Positions 22,104-29,590 of a stretch of 42,518 nucleotides of DNA are shown one piece after another; position 1 is the first letter of the stretch, and every line of letters starts with the position of its first letter. The notes beneath the pieces are model-generated. The model was not told where the DNA came from and made no database searches. It saw only the letters and a list, made by a program, of their open reading frames with translations. This DNA is from Hungatella sp. UBA4396 (GTDB lineage: Bacteria > Bacillota > Clostridia > Lachnospirales > Lachnospiraceae): the NCBI GenBank assembly GCA_002389905.1, contig DGRE01000069.1, positions 1 to 42,518 of the forward strand, in the 5' to 3' direction. Made by a program: the position numbers and the translations under genes.

Positions 22104-23789
22104 ATGTTTTCTGTGAAAAGCGATAAATACCGCATGCTGGAAATTTTTGCAAGGCCTGTCTCCAAGGCTTCCAGAAGCCTTTTAACATGGAAGGGAAACG
22201 GGAAAACAGATGCAGAAGAGAGAGAAATCACTTCTGAATATTATGAGTGGGTACGGATTCCTTTGGTACAGGATGAAGTATATCAGTTGACGGCGGATAA
22301 TCTGGAGATTTCTCTGGCTTACTTAAGCGGCAATGATGATGTGATGTCATCCGGGATTGGTTTCCTGGATTTGATAGAGGGAAAGGATGCTGCTGTGGTG
22401 GACAGCACCTGTATGAAAGCCCAATATGACACCCCTTACCGGGAGCAGTATCACTTCCAGGCATTCAGGAATTGGATCAATGATCCAAACGGGCTTTGCT
22501 GGTTCAATGGAAGGTATCACATGTTTTACCAGCATAATCCTCATTCTCAGGAGTGGAATAACATGTACTGGGGACATGCCGTAAGCCTTGATCTGGTTCA
22601 TTGGGTGCATCTGCCTTTTGTTCTCCAGCCCCAGAAAGAAATTTTACAGGATTGCAGCAAAAAGGGCGGAGCATTTTCTGGTTCGGCTCTGGTAGAAGGG
22701 GATAAGGTTAAGTTTTACTTAACAAGGCATATTGGTCCCAGAATCCCAGGCAGTGAACAATATGAATACCAGACTATGATGGAAAGCAGCGATATGATTC
22801 ACTTTACGGAGGAAAAGACTGTGATTGAGACCCCGCCGTCCGGAGTGAACCCAGGAGATTTCCGGGATCCTAAAGTGTGGAAATCTGAAGGATATTATTA
22901 CATGGTTCTGGCATCTAAAATAAGGGATAAGGCGGCAATCTTATTATACGGTTCTGAGGATAGTTATAAATGGAATTATATTGGACCTCTCTTAGAAGAA
23001 GAAACAAGGGGAATTTCCACATTTGAATGTCCGGATGCATTTGAACTGGATAGAAAATTTGTAGCAATGGGGGCCTGGATGACCCATCATGATGAATGTG
23101 GCAGATATCAGATGACCAGATATTATATTGGAGAGTTTAATGGATCTGATATGGAGGTAGAATGTTCCGAGTTTCTTGATTTTGGAAGTAATTATTATGC
23201 AGGCCAGTCTTTTCTTCACCAGGGAAAGAGAATTCTCATAGGCTGGATTTCAGATTTCTATAAAGAGCATGTTGCAGCAGATAACGGTTCCTATGGAAGT
23301 ATGGCCATTCCTCGCATTTTATCAGTAAAAAATAACAAGCTGTATATGGAACCGGTTCCTGATGTTTATACCTTACAGGATCAATGTTTATTGATGGAAA
23401 AAGGGAAATCGGTTAAAGTTAGTGAAATTCCAGGAAACTCCTATTTGGCAAAGGTTTCTCTTAAGGAAAATTCCAATACAGATTTTACTATGCTGATTGC
23501 CAAAGACCATAATAAGACCCTTTGTTTAATGAGAAAGAACGGGAAGGTAGAGATTGTGTCCAAGGGAACGGCTGTAGAAAGCATACGCTTTCCAGCTCAG
23601 GTCCAGGATGTTCATTATATAGAAATATTTATGGACAGAAGAGTAGTAGAGGTATATTTAAATCATGGAGAGTCGGTAGGTACTAAACTTTTTTACTCTG
23701 ATGGAACTCAGGGAGTCTTTGAAGCAGACTTTGTCAGTCCTGAAGAGGTGGAAGGTTTGGAGCTATATACAATGAAATCAATTTGGTAA
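22104..23789 (+). CDS. intracellular GH32 beta-fructosidase (sucrose/fructo-oligosaccharide hydrolase)
   Basis: A 561-residue glycoside hydrolase family 32 protein. The three catalytic motifs are intact: WINDPNG with nucleophile Asp127, FRDPK with Asp255, and ECPD with acid/base Glu308. The C-terminal beta-sandwich typical of the family ends the protein. About 115 extra residues precede the catalytic domain; they look like a small beta-rich accessory domain. There is no signal peptide, so it acts in the cytoplasm on imported sugars. GGAGGAG precedes the start. Without a PTS nearby and with an ABC importer downstream, unphosphorylated sucrose, kestose or short fructans are the likelier substrates. 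Confidence 0.92.
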   Translation: MFSVKSDKYRMLEIFARPVSKASRSLLTWKGNGKTDAEEREITSEYYEWVRIPLVQDEVYQLTADNLEISLAYLSGNDDVMSSGIGFLDLIEGKDAAVVDSTCMKAQYDTPYREQYHFQAFRNWINDPNGLCWFNGRYHMFYQHNPHSQEWNNMYWGHAVSLDLVHWVHLPFVLQPQKEILQDCSKKGGAFSGSALVEGDKVKFYLTRHIGPRIPGSEQYEYQTMMESSDMIHFTEEKTVIETPPSGVNPGDFRDPKVWKSEGYYYMVLASKIRDKAAILLYGSEDSYKWNYIGPLLEEETRGISTFECPDAFELDRKFVAMGAWMTHHDECGRYQMTRYYIGEFNGSDMEVECSEFLDFGSNYYAGQSFLHQGKRILIGWISDFYKEHVAADNGSYGSMAIPRILSVKNNKLYMEPVPDVYTLQDQCLLMEKGKSVKVSEIPGNSYLAKVSLKENSNTDFTMLIAKDHNKTLCLMRKNGKVEIVSKGTAVESIRFPAQVQDVHYIEIFMDRRVVEVYLNHGESVGTKLFYSDGTQGVFEADFVSPEEVEGLELYTMKSIW

Positions 23790-23812
23790 AAAATGAATGG
23801 GAGGAAAATCAC

Positions 23813-25117
23813 ATGAAAAGAAAGTTATTAAGTTCTGTATTGCTTGTTTCCATGGCAGCATCTGTTTTGGCCGGTTGCGGAAATAATGAAGGAGGCAGCA
23901 AGGCTGCCGGGGCAGGTGCAGGAGCCCAGGGAGCAGAGAAGATTACTCTTTGGCGCCCTTCTTCAGATCCGGCAGTAGAAGTTTGGTGGGAAGAAACAGT
24001 AGCAAAGTTTAATGAGGAATATACTGGAAAATATGAACTGACTTATGAGGCCATTGTAAGAGCTAACTCTTATGCTTATGAGGACAAGGTCAATTCCGCC
24101 ATTACTTCTAACGATCTGCCTGATATTTTGCTGATCGATGGACCTAATGTGGCTAATTATGCGGCAAATAACATTATTATTCCTTTGGATGATTATATTG
24201 CTGACGAGGACAAGAATGATTTAAGTGATTCTTCCCGCAGCCAAAATACATATGACGGAAAGCTATTTGCCATGAGCAATTCAGAGTCTTCTGTTGCCCT
24301 GTATTACAATAAGGACATGCTGGATGCAGCAGGCATTACGGTTCCGGAAAAGCTTGAGGACGCATGGACCTGGACAGAGTTTTTTGAAAATGCAAAGAAG
24401 CTTACTACTGACACTGTTGTTGGAACCAACATTATTATTGATAAGGGGGAAGGAATCCCTTATGGTCTGGAACCATTCTGGATTTCCAATGGAACAGATT
24501 TTGTAAGTCCTGAGGGAGACAAAGCAGATGGATATTTAAACAGCCCCGAAGGCGTGGAAGCAGCTTCATTTTTAAATTCTCTTATTCAGAATAAAATTGC
24601 AAATATTGAGCCTATTCCAAAGGAATTCCATACAGGAAACGCAGCTACTATGTTAAGCGGAAGCTGGGAGGTCAGGGCTCTTGAGGAGTATCCTGACTTA
24701 AACTGGGGAATCACCTATTATCCGGTGGCAGATGGAGGAAAACCGGCTTCCCCAACCGGTGACTGGACTATGACCATAACTAAGGACAGCAAAAATACTG
24801 AAGCAGCAGCAGTAGCTCTTAATTACCTGACATCAAAGGAAAATGCAGCTACCTATGCAGATGCACAGGGCAAGCCTCCGGCAAGAATATCCAGCTATGA
24901 TGCCCTTCCTCACTATAATGAGGCACCAAATTCTATTTTTAAAGAGCAGCTGATGAATACTGGAGCCGCAAGACCGAGAACTCCTTCTTATACCGTTTTA
25001 TCTCCTCAGATTTCTGAAGCCATGATGAACATTTTCACAGGAGCAGATGTTCAGGAATCTTTAGATAGGGCAGCAAAAAACTTTGATGAAGATTATCAGA
25101 TGAACTACGGAAATTAA
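23813..25117 (+). CDS. ABC transporter sugar-binding lipoprotein
   Basis: A 434-residue extracellular solute-binding protein of the MalE/family 1 type. It has a lipoprotein signal peptide with lipobox VLAGC (Cys22), then a Gly/Ala linker, then ITLWRPSSDPAVEVWWEE. ATG 23813, preceded by GGGAGG, is preferred over the overlapping upstream start at 23783, which would extend before the signal peptide. It follows the GH32 gene and precedes two permeases, so it should capture the fructoside that GH32 cleaves. Confidence 0.93.
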   Translation: MKRKLLSSVLLVSMAASVLAGCGNNEGGSKAAGAGAGAQGAEKITLWRPSSDPAVEVWWEETVAKFNEEYTGKYELTYEAIVRANSYAYEDKVNSAITSNDLPDILLIDGPNVANYAANNIIIPLDDYIADEDKNDLSDSSRSQNTYDGKLFAMSNSESSVALYYNKDMLDAAGITVPEKLEDAWTWTEFFENAKKLTTDTVVGTNIIIDKGEGIPYGLEPFWISNGTDFVSPEGDKADGYLNSPEGVEAASFLNSLIQNKIANIEPIPKEFHTGNAATMLSGSWEVRALEEYPDLNWGITYYPVADGGKPASPTGDWTMTITKDSKNTEAAAVALNYLTSKENAATYADAQGKPPARISSYDALPHYNEAPNSIFKEQLMNTGAARPRTPSYTVLSPQISEAMMNIFTGADVQESLDRAAKNFDEDYQMNYGN

Positions 25118-25142
25118 ACCTATCAGATATTTAATTATAATA

Positions 25143-25183
25143 TTTGCCTCCGCTTCTACTGTTTCAGCAGAAACGGAGGTAAA
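25143..25183 (+). promoter_or_regulatory. intercistronic hairpin between binding protein and permease genes
   Basis: A long hairpin: 25143-25152 pairs with 25174-25183, continuing inward with two mismatches to a TTT loop. It is followed by AAAATACC rather than a T run. This is a common place for an mRNA-stabilising hairpin that raises binding-protein levels over permeases. Confidence 0.55.
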
Positions 25184-25211
25184 ATACCAGCCCTGAAAGG
25201 AGAGCAAGGAG

Positions 25212-26078
25212 ATGAAAAAAGGACAGTCTGTAGGATATTTCTTTGTATTTCCAGCCGTAGCTCTGCTAACTTTATTTTTGATTGTTCCGGCTGTTTCTAC
25301 AATTGGTTACTCCATGACAAATTATAATATCATGAGACCGGATAATATTTCCTTTTCTGGATTAGGTAACTTTAAAAAGCTGTTTTCTGATGAAAACTTT
25401 TGGATGGCATTAAAGAATACCATTTATTTTGCAGTTATTGTTGTACCTTATCAATGTATATTGGCACTGGCACTGGCTTTGCTGACCAATGCCAAGTTTA
25501 AAGGTTCCTCTCTTTTCAGAGGTGCATATTTCAGTCCTATGGTAACCTCCATGGTTGTTATTGCAATTTTATGGTCGGTGCTTTATAATCCAAATCCCAA
25601 CCAGGGTCTGATTAATGCGTTTTTAGGTAAAATGGGAGTCAAGCCCATGGGCTTTCTCACAGATCCGAAGACAGCCATGAATGCTATTATATTCATGTCC
25701 GGCTGGCAGGCGGCAGGGTATCAGATGATGATTTTTGTAGCGGGGCTTCAAGGGATTCCTCAGGATCAGTATGAAGCAGCATCTATTGACGGAGCGGGAA
25801 AATTCAAGCAATTTCTTTATATTACGCTTCCTGGTTTAAAGAGCATTATTAAATATGTGGTTATGATTACCACAATTCAGGCTATGAAGCTGTTTACCCA
25901 GCCATATGTAATGACCCAGGGAGGGCCCCAGAACGCTACCAGAACCATTGTCTATTATATTTACCAACAGGGATTCCAAAGCAGGAACTTCGGTTATGCC
26001 TGTGCCATTGCGACGGTATTCTTTGTTATTGTAGTAACCTTATCGTTTTCTTTAAAGAGAGTGATAAAAGCAAATTAG
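25212..26078 (+). CDS. ABC transporter sugar permease (MalF/UgpA type)
   Basis: A 288-residue inner-membrane permease with about six hydrophobic segments, the first at about 7-29. The ATPase-docking EAA motif is EAASIDGAGKFKQFLYITLP (near 193-212). GGAGAGCAAGGAG precedes the start. It pairs with the next gene to form the channel. No ATPase gene is present; such importers usually share an MsmK/MalK-type ATPase encoded elsewhere. Confidence 0.93.
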   Translation: MKKGQSVGYFFVFPAVALLTLFLIVPAVSTIGYSMTNYNIMRPDNISFSGLGNFKKLFSDENFWMALKNTIYFAVIVVPYQCILALALALLTNAKFKGSSLFRGAYFSPMVTSMVVIAILWSVLYNPNPNQGLINAFLGKMGVKPMGFLTDPKTAMNAIIFMSGWQAAGYQMMIFVAGLQGIPQDQYEAASIDGAGKFKQFLYITLPGLKSIIKYVVMITTIQAMKLFTQPYVMTQGGPQNATRTIVYYIYQQGFQSRNFGYACAIATVFFVIVVTLSFSLKRVIKAN

Positions 26079-26092
26079 GGGAGGGAGATCAT

Positions 26093-26941
26093 ATGAATTT
26101 ATCGGTTGAGAACAGACGGCGTATTGCAAAAGCCGTTTTTTATACAGGTAATACAATAATAGCACTTATATTTGTTTCTCCCCTGCTTTGGATGATTGCA
26201 TCATCCTTGAAACCGGAAAGTGAGCTATTCAGCAACTTGAATTCCATTAAGACGTTTATTCCCAAGGGAGCGTCTTTGAATAATTACAAAGAAGTGTTTC
26301 AAAGAGTTCCCATGCTGCAGTATATTGGAAACAGTATATTTTATGTTACCATTATCGTTATATTTGACCTGATTATTAATTCCCTTTGCGGATATGCTTT
26401 AGCAAAGCTGAATTTTAAAGGGAAAGGAGTCTTAATTTCTGTTATTATCAGTTTGATGGTGCTTCCTACAGAGGCCATTATGCTTCCTCTTTATAAAGTA
26501 GTAAGCACATTTGGCTGGATTAATCACTGGCAGGCTCTAATCGTTCCTTTTGTGTCTAAATGCTTTAGCATTTATATGTTCCGTCAGTTCTTTCTGGAAA
26601 TACCGGATGAGCTGATTGAGGCAGCAGCTATTGATGGCTGCAGTCCTTTCAGGACCTTCGTAAATGTGGTGGTTCCTATATCAGGGAATGTGTATGCAAC
26701 AGTATTTATCCTGGATTATGTATCTCATTGGAATGATTTTATGTGGCCCATGCTGGCGGTAACCGGAAGTGATAAGAGGACCATACAGCTTGGAATTCAG
26801 ACATTTTTTGGATTAAAGCCTATTAATTATGGGCCTATTATGGCAGCCCTGGCGATTTCGGCTTTGCCTATGGTTATGATGTTTTTGTTTTTACAGAAAT
26901 ATTATGTACAAGGAATTTCTACCACAGGTATCAAGGGATAA
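26093..26941 (+). CDS. ABC transporter sugar permease (MalG/UgpE type)
   Basis: A 282-residue permease, second half of the channel. About six membrane segments are visible, the first at about 16-37. The EAA motif is EAAAIDGCSPFRTFVNVVVP (near 176-195). GGGGAGGGAG precedes the ATG, 14 bp after the previous stop. Last gene of the operon. Confidence 0.93.
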   Translation: MNLSVENRRRIAKAVFYTGNTIIALIFVSPLLWMIASSLKPESELFSNLNSIKTFIPKGASLNNYKEVFQRVPMLQYIGNSIFYVTIIVIFDLIINSLCGYALAKLNFKGKGVLISVIISLMVLPTEAIMLPLYKVVSTFGWINHWQALIVPFVSKCFSIYMFRQFFLEIPDELIEAAAIDGCSPFRTFVNVVVPISGNVYATVFILDYVSHWNDFMWPMLAVTGSDKRTIQLGIQTFFGLKPINYGPIMAALAISALPMVMMFLFLQKYYVQGISTTGIKG

Positions 26942-26965
26942 CATGGGGAATTTTATAATAAAAAT

Positions 26966-27003
26966 GGGGTTCCGGAGATTTGACATCCGGAACCCTGTTT
27001 TTT
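26966..27003 (+). terminator. terminator of the fructoside operon
   Basis: A perfect 10-bp stem GGGTTCCGGA (26967-26976) with its complement (26986-26995), followed by TGTTTTTT. Confidence 0.9.
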
Positions 27004-27016
27004 ATGAAAAATTGTT

Positions 27017-27262
27017 TTATTTTGCTTCCTGGAATTGCTTTAAGGCCTTTGCAAGCTGGTCAGGACATGAAGTGGGGCGATAGCCGCACTGGATTCCATC
27101 CAGACGCTTGATGGCGTCGTCTACGTCCATTCCTTCAATCAGACGGGCAACTCCCTGGGTATTGCCGGCACATCCGCCTTTAAACTGAACATGGACCAGT
27201 TTGTTGTCCTCTATTTCAAAATCGATTTCCTGGGTGCAGACACCGTGTGTTTTATATTTCAT
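27017..27262 (-). CDS. TSCPD-domain protein (TIGR03905-like)
   Basis: An 81-residue small protein with the TSCPD signature near its C-terminus (GYRPTSCPDQLAKAL), a GGCAGNTQGV segment and an N-terminal THGVC. The domain is also found at the C-terminus of some vitamin B12-dependent ribonucleotide reductases, where cysteines take part in redox or metal binding; free-standing versions have no known function. AGAGGA lies before the ATG on the minus strand, and it has its own strong promoter. Confidence 0.88.
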   Translation of the reverse strand: MKYKTHGVCTQEIDFEIEDNKLVHVQFKGGCAGNTQGVARLIEGMDVDDAIKRLDGIQCGYRPTSCPDQLAKALKQFQEAK

Positions 27263-27313
27263 CTTAAAAATCCTCTCATTAGCAGCGATCTGAAATTAAT
27301 ATGTAGCTTTAGA

Positions 27314-27343
27314 ATTATAGCGAAGTTTATGAGGAGTTGTCAA
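27314..27343 (-). promoter_or_regulatory. promoter of the TSCPD gene
   Basis: On the minus strand: -35 TTGACA (27338-27343), 18-bp spacer, -10 TATAAT (27314-27319). Both hexamers are perfect. Start near 27307, giving a leader of about 45 nt. Confidence 0.8.
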
Positions 27344-27392
27344 TAGTCTGTCTGTATCCTTTGGCTGACCCCCAAATACGGTTATGTTTTTA

Positions 27393-27421
27393 TTGCGTTC
27401 TCTGCTGTTTATTGGTAGAAT
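27393..27421 (+). promoter_or_regulatory. candidate promoter of the small toxin gene
   Basis: -35 TTGCGT (27393-27398), 17-bp spacer, extended -10 TGG-TAGAAT (27413-27421). Start near 27428 would give an ~85-nt leader. A nearby inverted repeat (ACGGTTA / TAACCGT around 27378-27441) could fold the region. A second, weaker candidate is TTGACC (27452-27457) with TATCTG (27475-27480). Confidence 0.45.
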
Positions 27422-27512
27422 AGCAGCAGGAGTAACCGTGTACAGGGTGGTTTGACCTTCCGGAATTTTTGTCTTATCTGTTAAGGCAAACAAAAGAAGG
27501 GGGGTGGAGCGA

Positions 27513-27614
27513 ATGGATACATATCAGATATTAACATTATTGTTTTTAGGTGGTACGTTCCTGATTGCTTTGCTTGCCTATTTGGATAATAGGAATAACA
27601 AGCCAAAAAAATAA
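27513..27614 (+). CDS. 33-aa holin-like toxin peptide (Hol_Tox / type I toxin-like)
   Basis: A 33-residue peptide: MDTYQILTLLFLGG at the N-terminus, one hydrophobic membrane segment (about 6-23), then a charged tail ending NNKPKK. The M-x-TY-x-x-L start, single helix and polar tail match the putative holin-like toxin family of Firmicutes, related to TxpA/BsrG-type type I toxins. GGGGTGGAG lies 3-4 nt before the ATG. A convergent antisense RNA gene with its own promoter and terminator overlaps its 3' end, the arrangement expected for a type I toxin-antitoxin pair. Identity is by pattern, not by search. Confidence 0.72.
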   Translation: MDTYQILTLLFLGGTFLIALLAYLDNRNNKPKK

Positions 27615-27708
27615 TGCCTACCCTGTCAGCAAACAGGATAGGCGGCTCTCACTGAGAGCTAAATAACCTCATCCGGAAGCTTCCACCTTGTGGGCGGTTG
27701 CTCTCTCT
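27606..27708 (-). ncRNA. candidate antisense RNA antitoxin
   Basis: Predicted minus-strand RNA of about 100 nt, from the promoter at 27715-27743 to a terminator hairpin (27616-27626 with 27633-27643 on the plus coordinates, one mismatch). A minus-strand T run formed by the A tract at 27605-27614 follows the hairpin. The RNA is complementary to the last codons and the 3' untranslated part of the toxin message, as in RatA/TxpA. Internal inverted repeats (27646-27650 with 27653-27657) give it further structure. Confidence 0.6.
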
Positions 27709-27714
27709 AAGTAG

Positions 27715-27743
27715 AATATACCATAAGAAACTATAAAAGTAAA
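27715..27743 (-). promoter_or_regulatory. promoter of the antisense RNA
   Basis: On the minus strand: -35 TTTACT (27738-27743), 17-bp spacer, extended -10 TGG-TATATT (TATATT at 27715-27720). Start near 27708. Confidence 0.6.
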
Positions 27744-27766
27744 GAAGAAATGCAGGGAGAGAAATC

Positions 27767-28459
27767 ATGTTAGGAATTATCGGAGCCATGGATGTGGAAG
27801 TGGAAAAAGTGAAACAGGCAATGAAGGATGTGACGGTGGAAACCATTGCAGCTATGGATTTTTATAAGGGAATATTGGAAGGGAAGGAAGCGGTGGTAGT
27901 CCGCTCCGGCATCGGAAAGGTGAATGCAGCCATCTGTACTCAGATTCTGGCGGACCATTATCATGTGGCGGCCGTGATCAACACCGGAATTGCCGGTTCT
28001 TTAAAAAATGAAATCAACATCGGGGATGTGGTGCTGTCCACGGATGTGGTTCATCACGATATGGATGCCACCGGCTTTGGATATCCGGCGGGACAGATTC
28101 CCCAGATGAAGGAATTCTCCTTTTCGGCAGATGAAGGGCTTCGAAATCTGGCCTTCACATGCTGTCAGGAGGTAAATCCTGAAGTTGGAATTCACATGGG
28201 AAGAGTTGTTTCGGGGGACCAGTTTATTTCTGACAGGGTTAAAAAGAACTGGATTGCAGAAACTTTCGGAGGCTTTTGTACGGAAATGGAGGGTGCAGCC
28301 ATTGGGCAGGCGGCCTCTTTAAACAGCATCCCATTTTTAATTATCAGGGCCATCTCAGATAAGGCGGATGACAGCGCAAATATGGACTATAGCGAGTTTG
28401 AAGCCAAGGCGGTAAAACACTCCGTAAATCTCATTTTAGCCATGGTCAAACAGTACTGA
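27767..28459 (+). CDS. mtnN: 5'-methylthioadenosine/S-adenosylhomocysteine nucleosidase
   Basis: A 230-residue nucleoside phosphorylase-fold enzyme cleaving MTA and SAH to adenine plus the thio-ribose, as part of methyl-cycle salvage and AI-2 precursor formation. Visible residues are Glu11 (GAMDVEVE), the MEG segment with Glu175, and Asp198 (ISDKAD), all expected catalytic positions. Length is typical. AGGGAGAG precedes the ATG. The antitoxin promoter lies divergently just upstream. Confidence 0.94.
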   Translation: MLGIIGAMDVEVEKVKQAMKDVTVETIAAMDFYKGILEGKEAVVVRSGIGKVNAAICTQILADHYHVAAVINTGIAGSLKNEINIGDVVLSTDVVHHDMDATGFGYPAGQIPQMKEFSFSADEGLRNLAFTCCQEVNPEVGIHMGRVVSGDQFISDRVKKNWIAETFGGFCTEMEGAAIGQAASLNSIPFLIIRAISDKADDSANMDYSEFEAKAVKHSVNLILAMVKQY

Positions 28460-28518
28460 TTTTAAGTTGAGAATCGAATCCTGACGGGATTTGACGAACG
28501 ATTCTAGGCTCTCTCATC

Positions 28519-28547
28519 TTCCCAAAGACAGAACAGGTGATTATAAT
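28519..28547 (+). promoter_or_regulatory. promoter with flanking inverted repeat, upstream of a membrane protein
   Basis: -35 TTCCCA (28519-28524), 17-bp spacer, -10 TATAAT (28542-28547). GGTGAT (28536-28541) and ATCACC (28554-28559) flank the -10 as an inverted repeat and may form an operator. Upstream, 28470-28505 holds a hairpin (AGAATCG/CGATTCT) without a T run after mtnN. Confidence 0.55.
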
Positions 28548-28592
28548 AAATCTATCACCGGTCAAAGCCGGGAAGAAAGGGGAGCTATTATT

Positions 28593-29480
28593 ATGCTGGA
28601 ATTTTTACAGACAGGCAAAGCATTATACGTGCTGGCGGCATTATGCGGAGTGGGCATTCTGACCAGATGGCTGACACGTAACCTCTACAAAAGACTGATT
28701 AAGGAATCCGATAACATGGCACTGACCAGAAACAAGAATCTTCGGAACTTTAAACAGAAAACAGAAAATACATATCAGATGAATCAGGGGATTCCCAAGG
28801 TCAAGCCCTATTTGGAGCGGCAGATGTACGATTTCAAACATATGGGGGTCACAATCCATGGCTGGAATATGTTTTCCAACCAAATGACGCTATGGTGCTT
28901 TTTAGCAGGAGGGGCGGCATCCTTTGGCTCCTATTGGTACAGCATTGATCCGTATTACATTGTGCTGTACGGGTCTGTGGGAATTATGGCCGGGCTCTTT
29001 ACCATATTGGTGGACCATGCGGTAGGGATCGGAGAAAAACGGCAGCAGCTTTTTGCCTGCCTGGACAATTATTTAGAAAATATATTGATTTACCGTCTTG
29101 ATCAGGAGAGAGACGAGGTCAAGGTGGAAGTGAGAAGGGCGGAGACAGGAGAAAACATCAGGTCTATTTATCCTCCTTCCGAGGATCCGGAGCAGGGAAA
29201 ACGACTGGCCAGGAGATCCGGAAGGCAGAGAGTCAGGGCGGCAGAGGTCTCCCAGAAGCGGCAGGAGGGAGAAGCAGAGGTTGAGATGAAGGAAGCTCCC
29301 GCTGTGGAGGTAGTTCCAGCTCCCAGAAGTGATGTGGACTATTTAAAGCACAGTCTGGAGCAGATTGCAGCAGGACGGGAAAAGGAGAGAGGGGCCAGAC
29401 ACGGAGAGGATTGGCTTAAGGATTTAAACCCGGATGAGCTGAGGCTGATTGGGGAGATTCTCCAGGAATATCTGACATGA
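28593..29480 (+). CDS. membrane protein of unknown function
   Basis: A 295-residue protein I do not recognise. Three hydrophobic segments are visible (about 9-25, 98-114, 121-140). They are followed by a long charged, Glu/Arg-rich and probably unstructured or coiled region (170-260). The C-terminal block WLKDLNPDELRLIGEILQEY looks conserved-domain-like. ATG 28593 is chosen because AAGGGGAG precedes it and the promoter at 28519-28547 leaves no room for the longer frame from 28491. It lies between mtnN and pgi with its own promoter. Confidence 0.7.
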   Translation: MLEFLQTGKALYVLAALCGVGILTRWLTRNLYKRLIKESDNMALTRNKNLRNFKQKTENTYQMNQGIPKVKPYLERQMYDFKHMGVTIHGWNMFSNQMTLWCFLAGGAASFGSYWYSIDPYYIVLYGSVGIMAGLFTILVDHAVGIGEKRQQLFACLDNYLENILIYRLDQERDEVKVEVRRAETGENIRSIYPPSEDPEQGKRLARRSGRQRVRAAEVSQKRQEGEAEVEMKEAPAVEVVPAPRSDVDYLKHSLEQIAAGREKERGARHGEDWLKDLNPDELRLIGEILQEYLT

Positions 29481-29507
29481 ACGTTTGGAAGGCAGAAGAA
29501 AATCATA

Positions 29508-29536
29508 TCGCAATTGGAGGGGGTTTATGATATAAT
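29508..29536 (+). promoter_or_regulatory. extended -10 promoter of pgi
   Basis: -10 TATAAT (29531-29536) with extended TGA (29528-29530). The -35 at 17 bp (TCGCAA, 29508-29513) is weak. Start near 29543, about 48 nt before the pgi ATG. Confidence 0.55.
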
Positions 29537-29590
29537 TTCCATAAACAGGCAGTCAGGGACCTGAAACAAAAGGAAAAGGAGAATAATGGC

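Noticed and set aside
27296..27493. A 65-codon minus-strand frame upstream of the TSCPD gene
   Set aside because: It covers the perfect minus-strand TSCPD promoter and the toxin promoter region, has no ribosome-binding site, and its composition is not protein-like.
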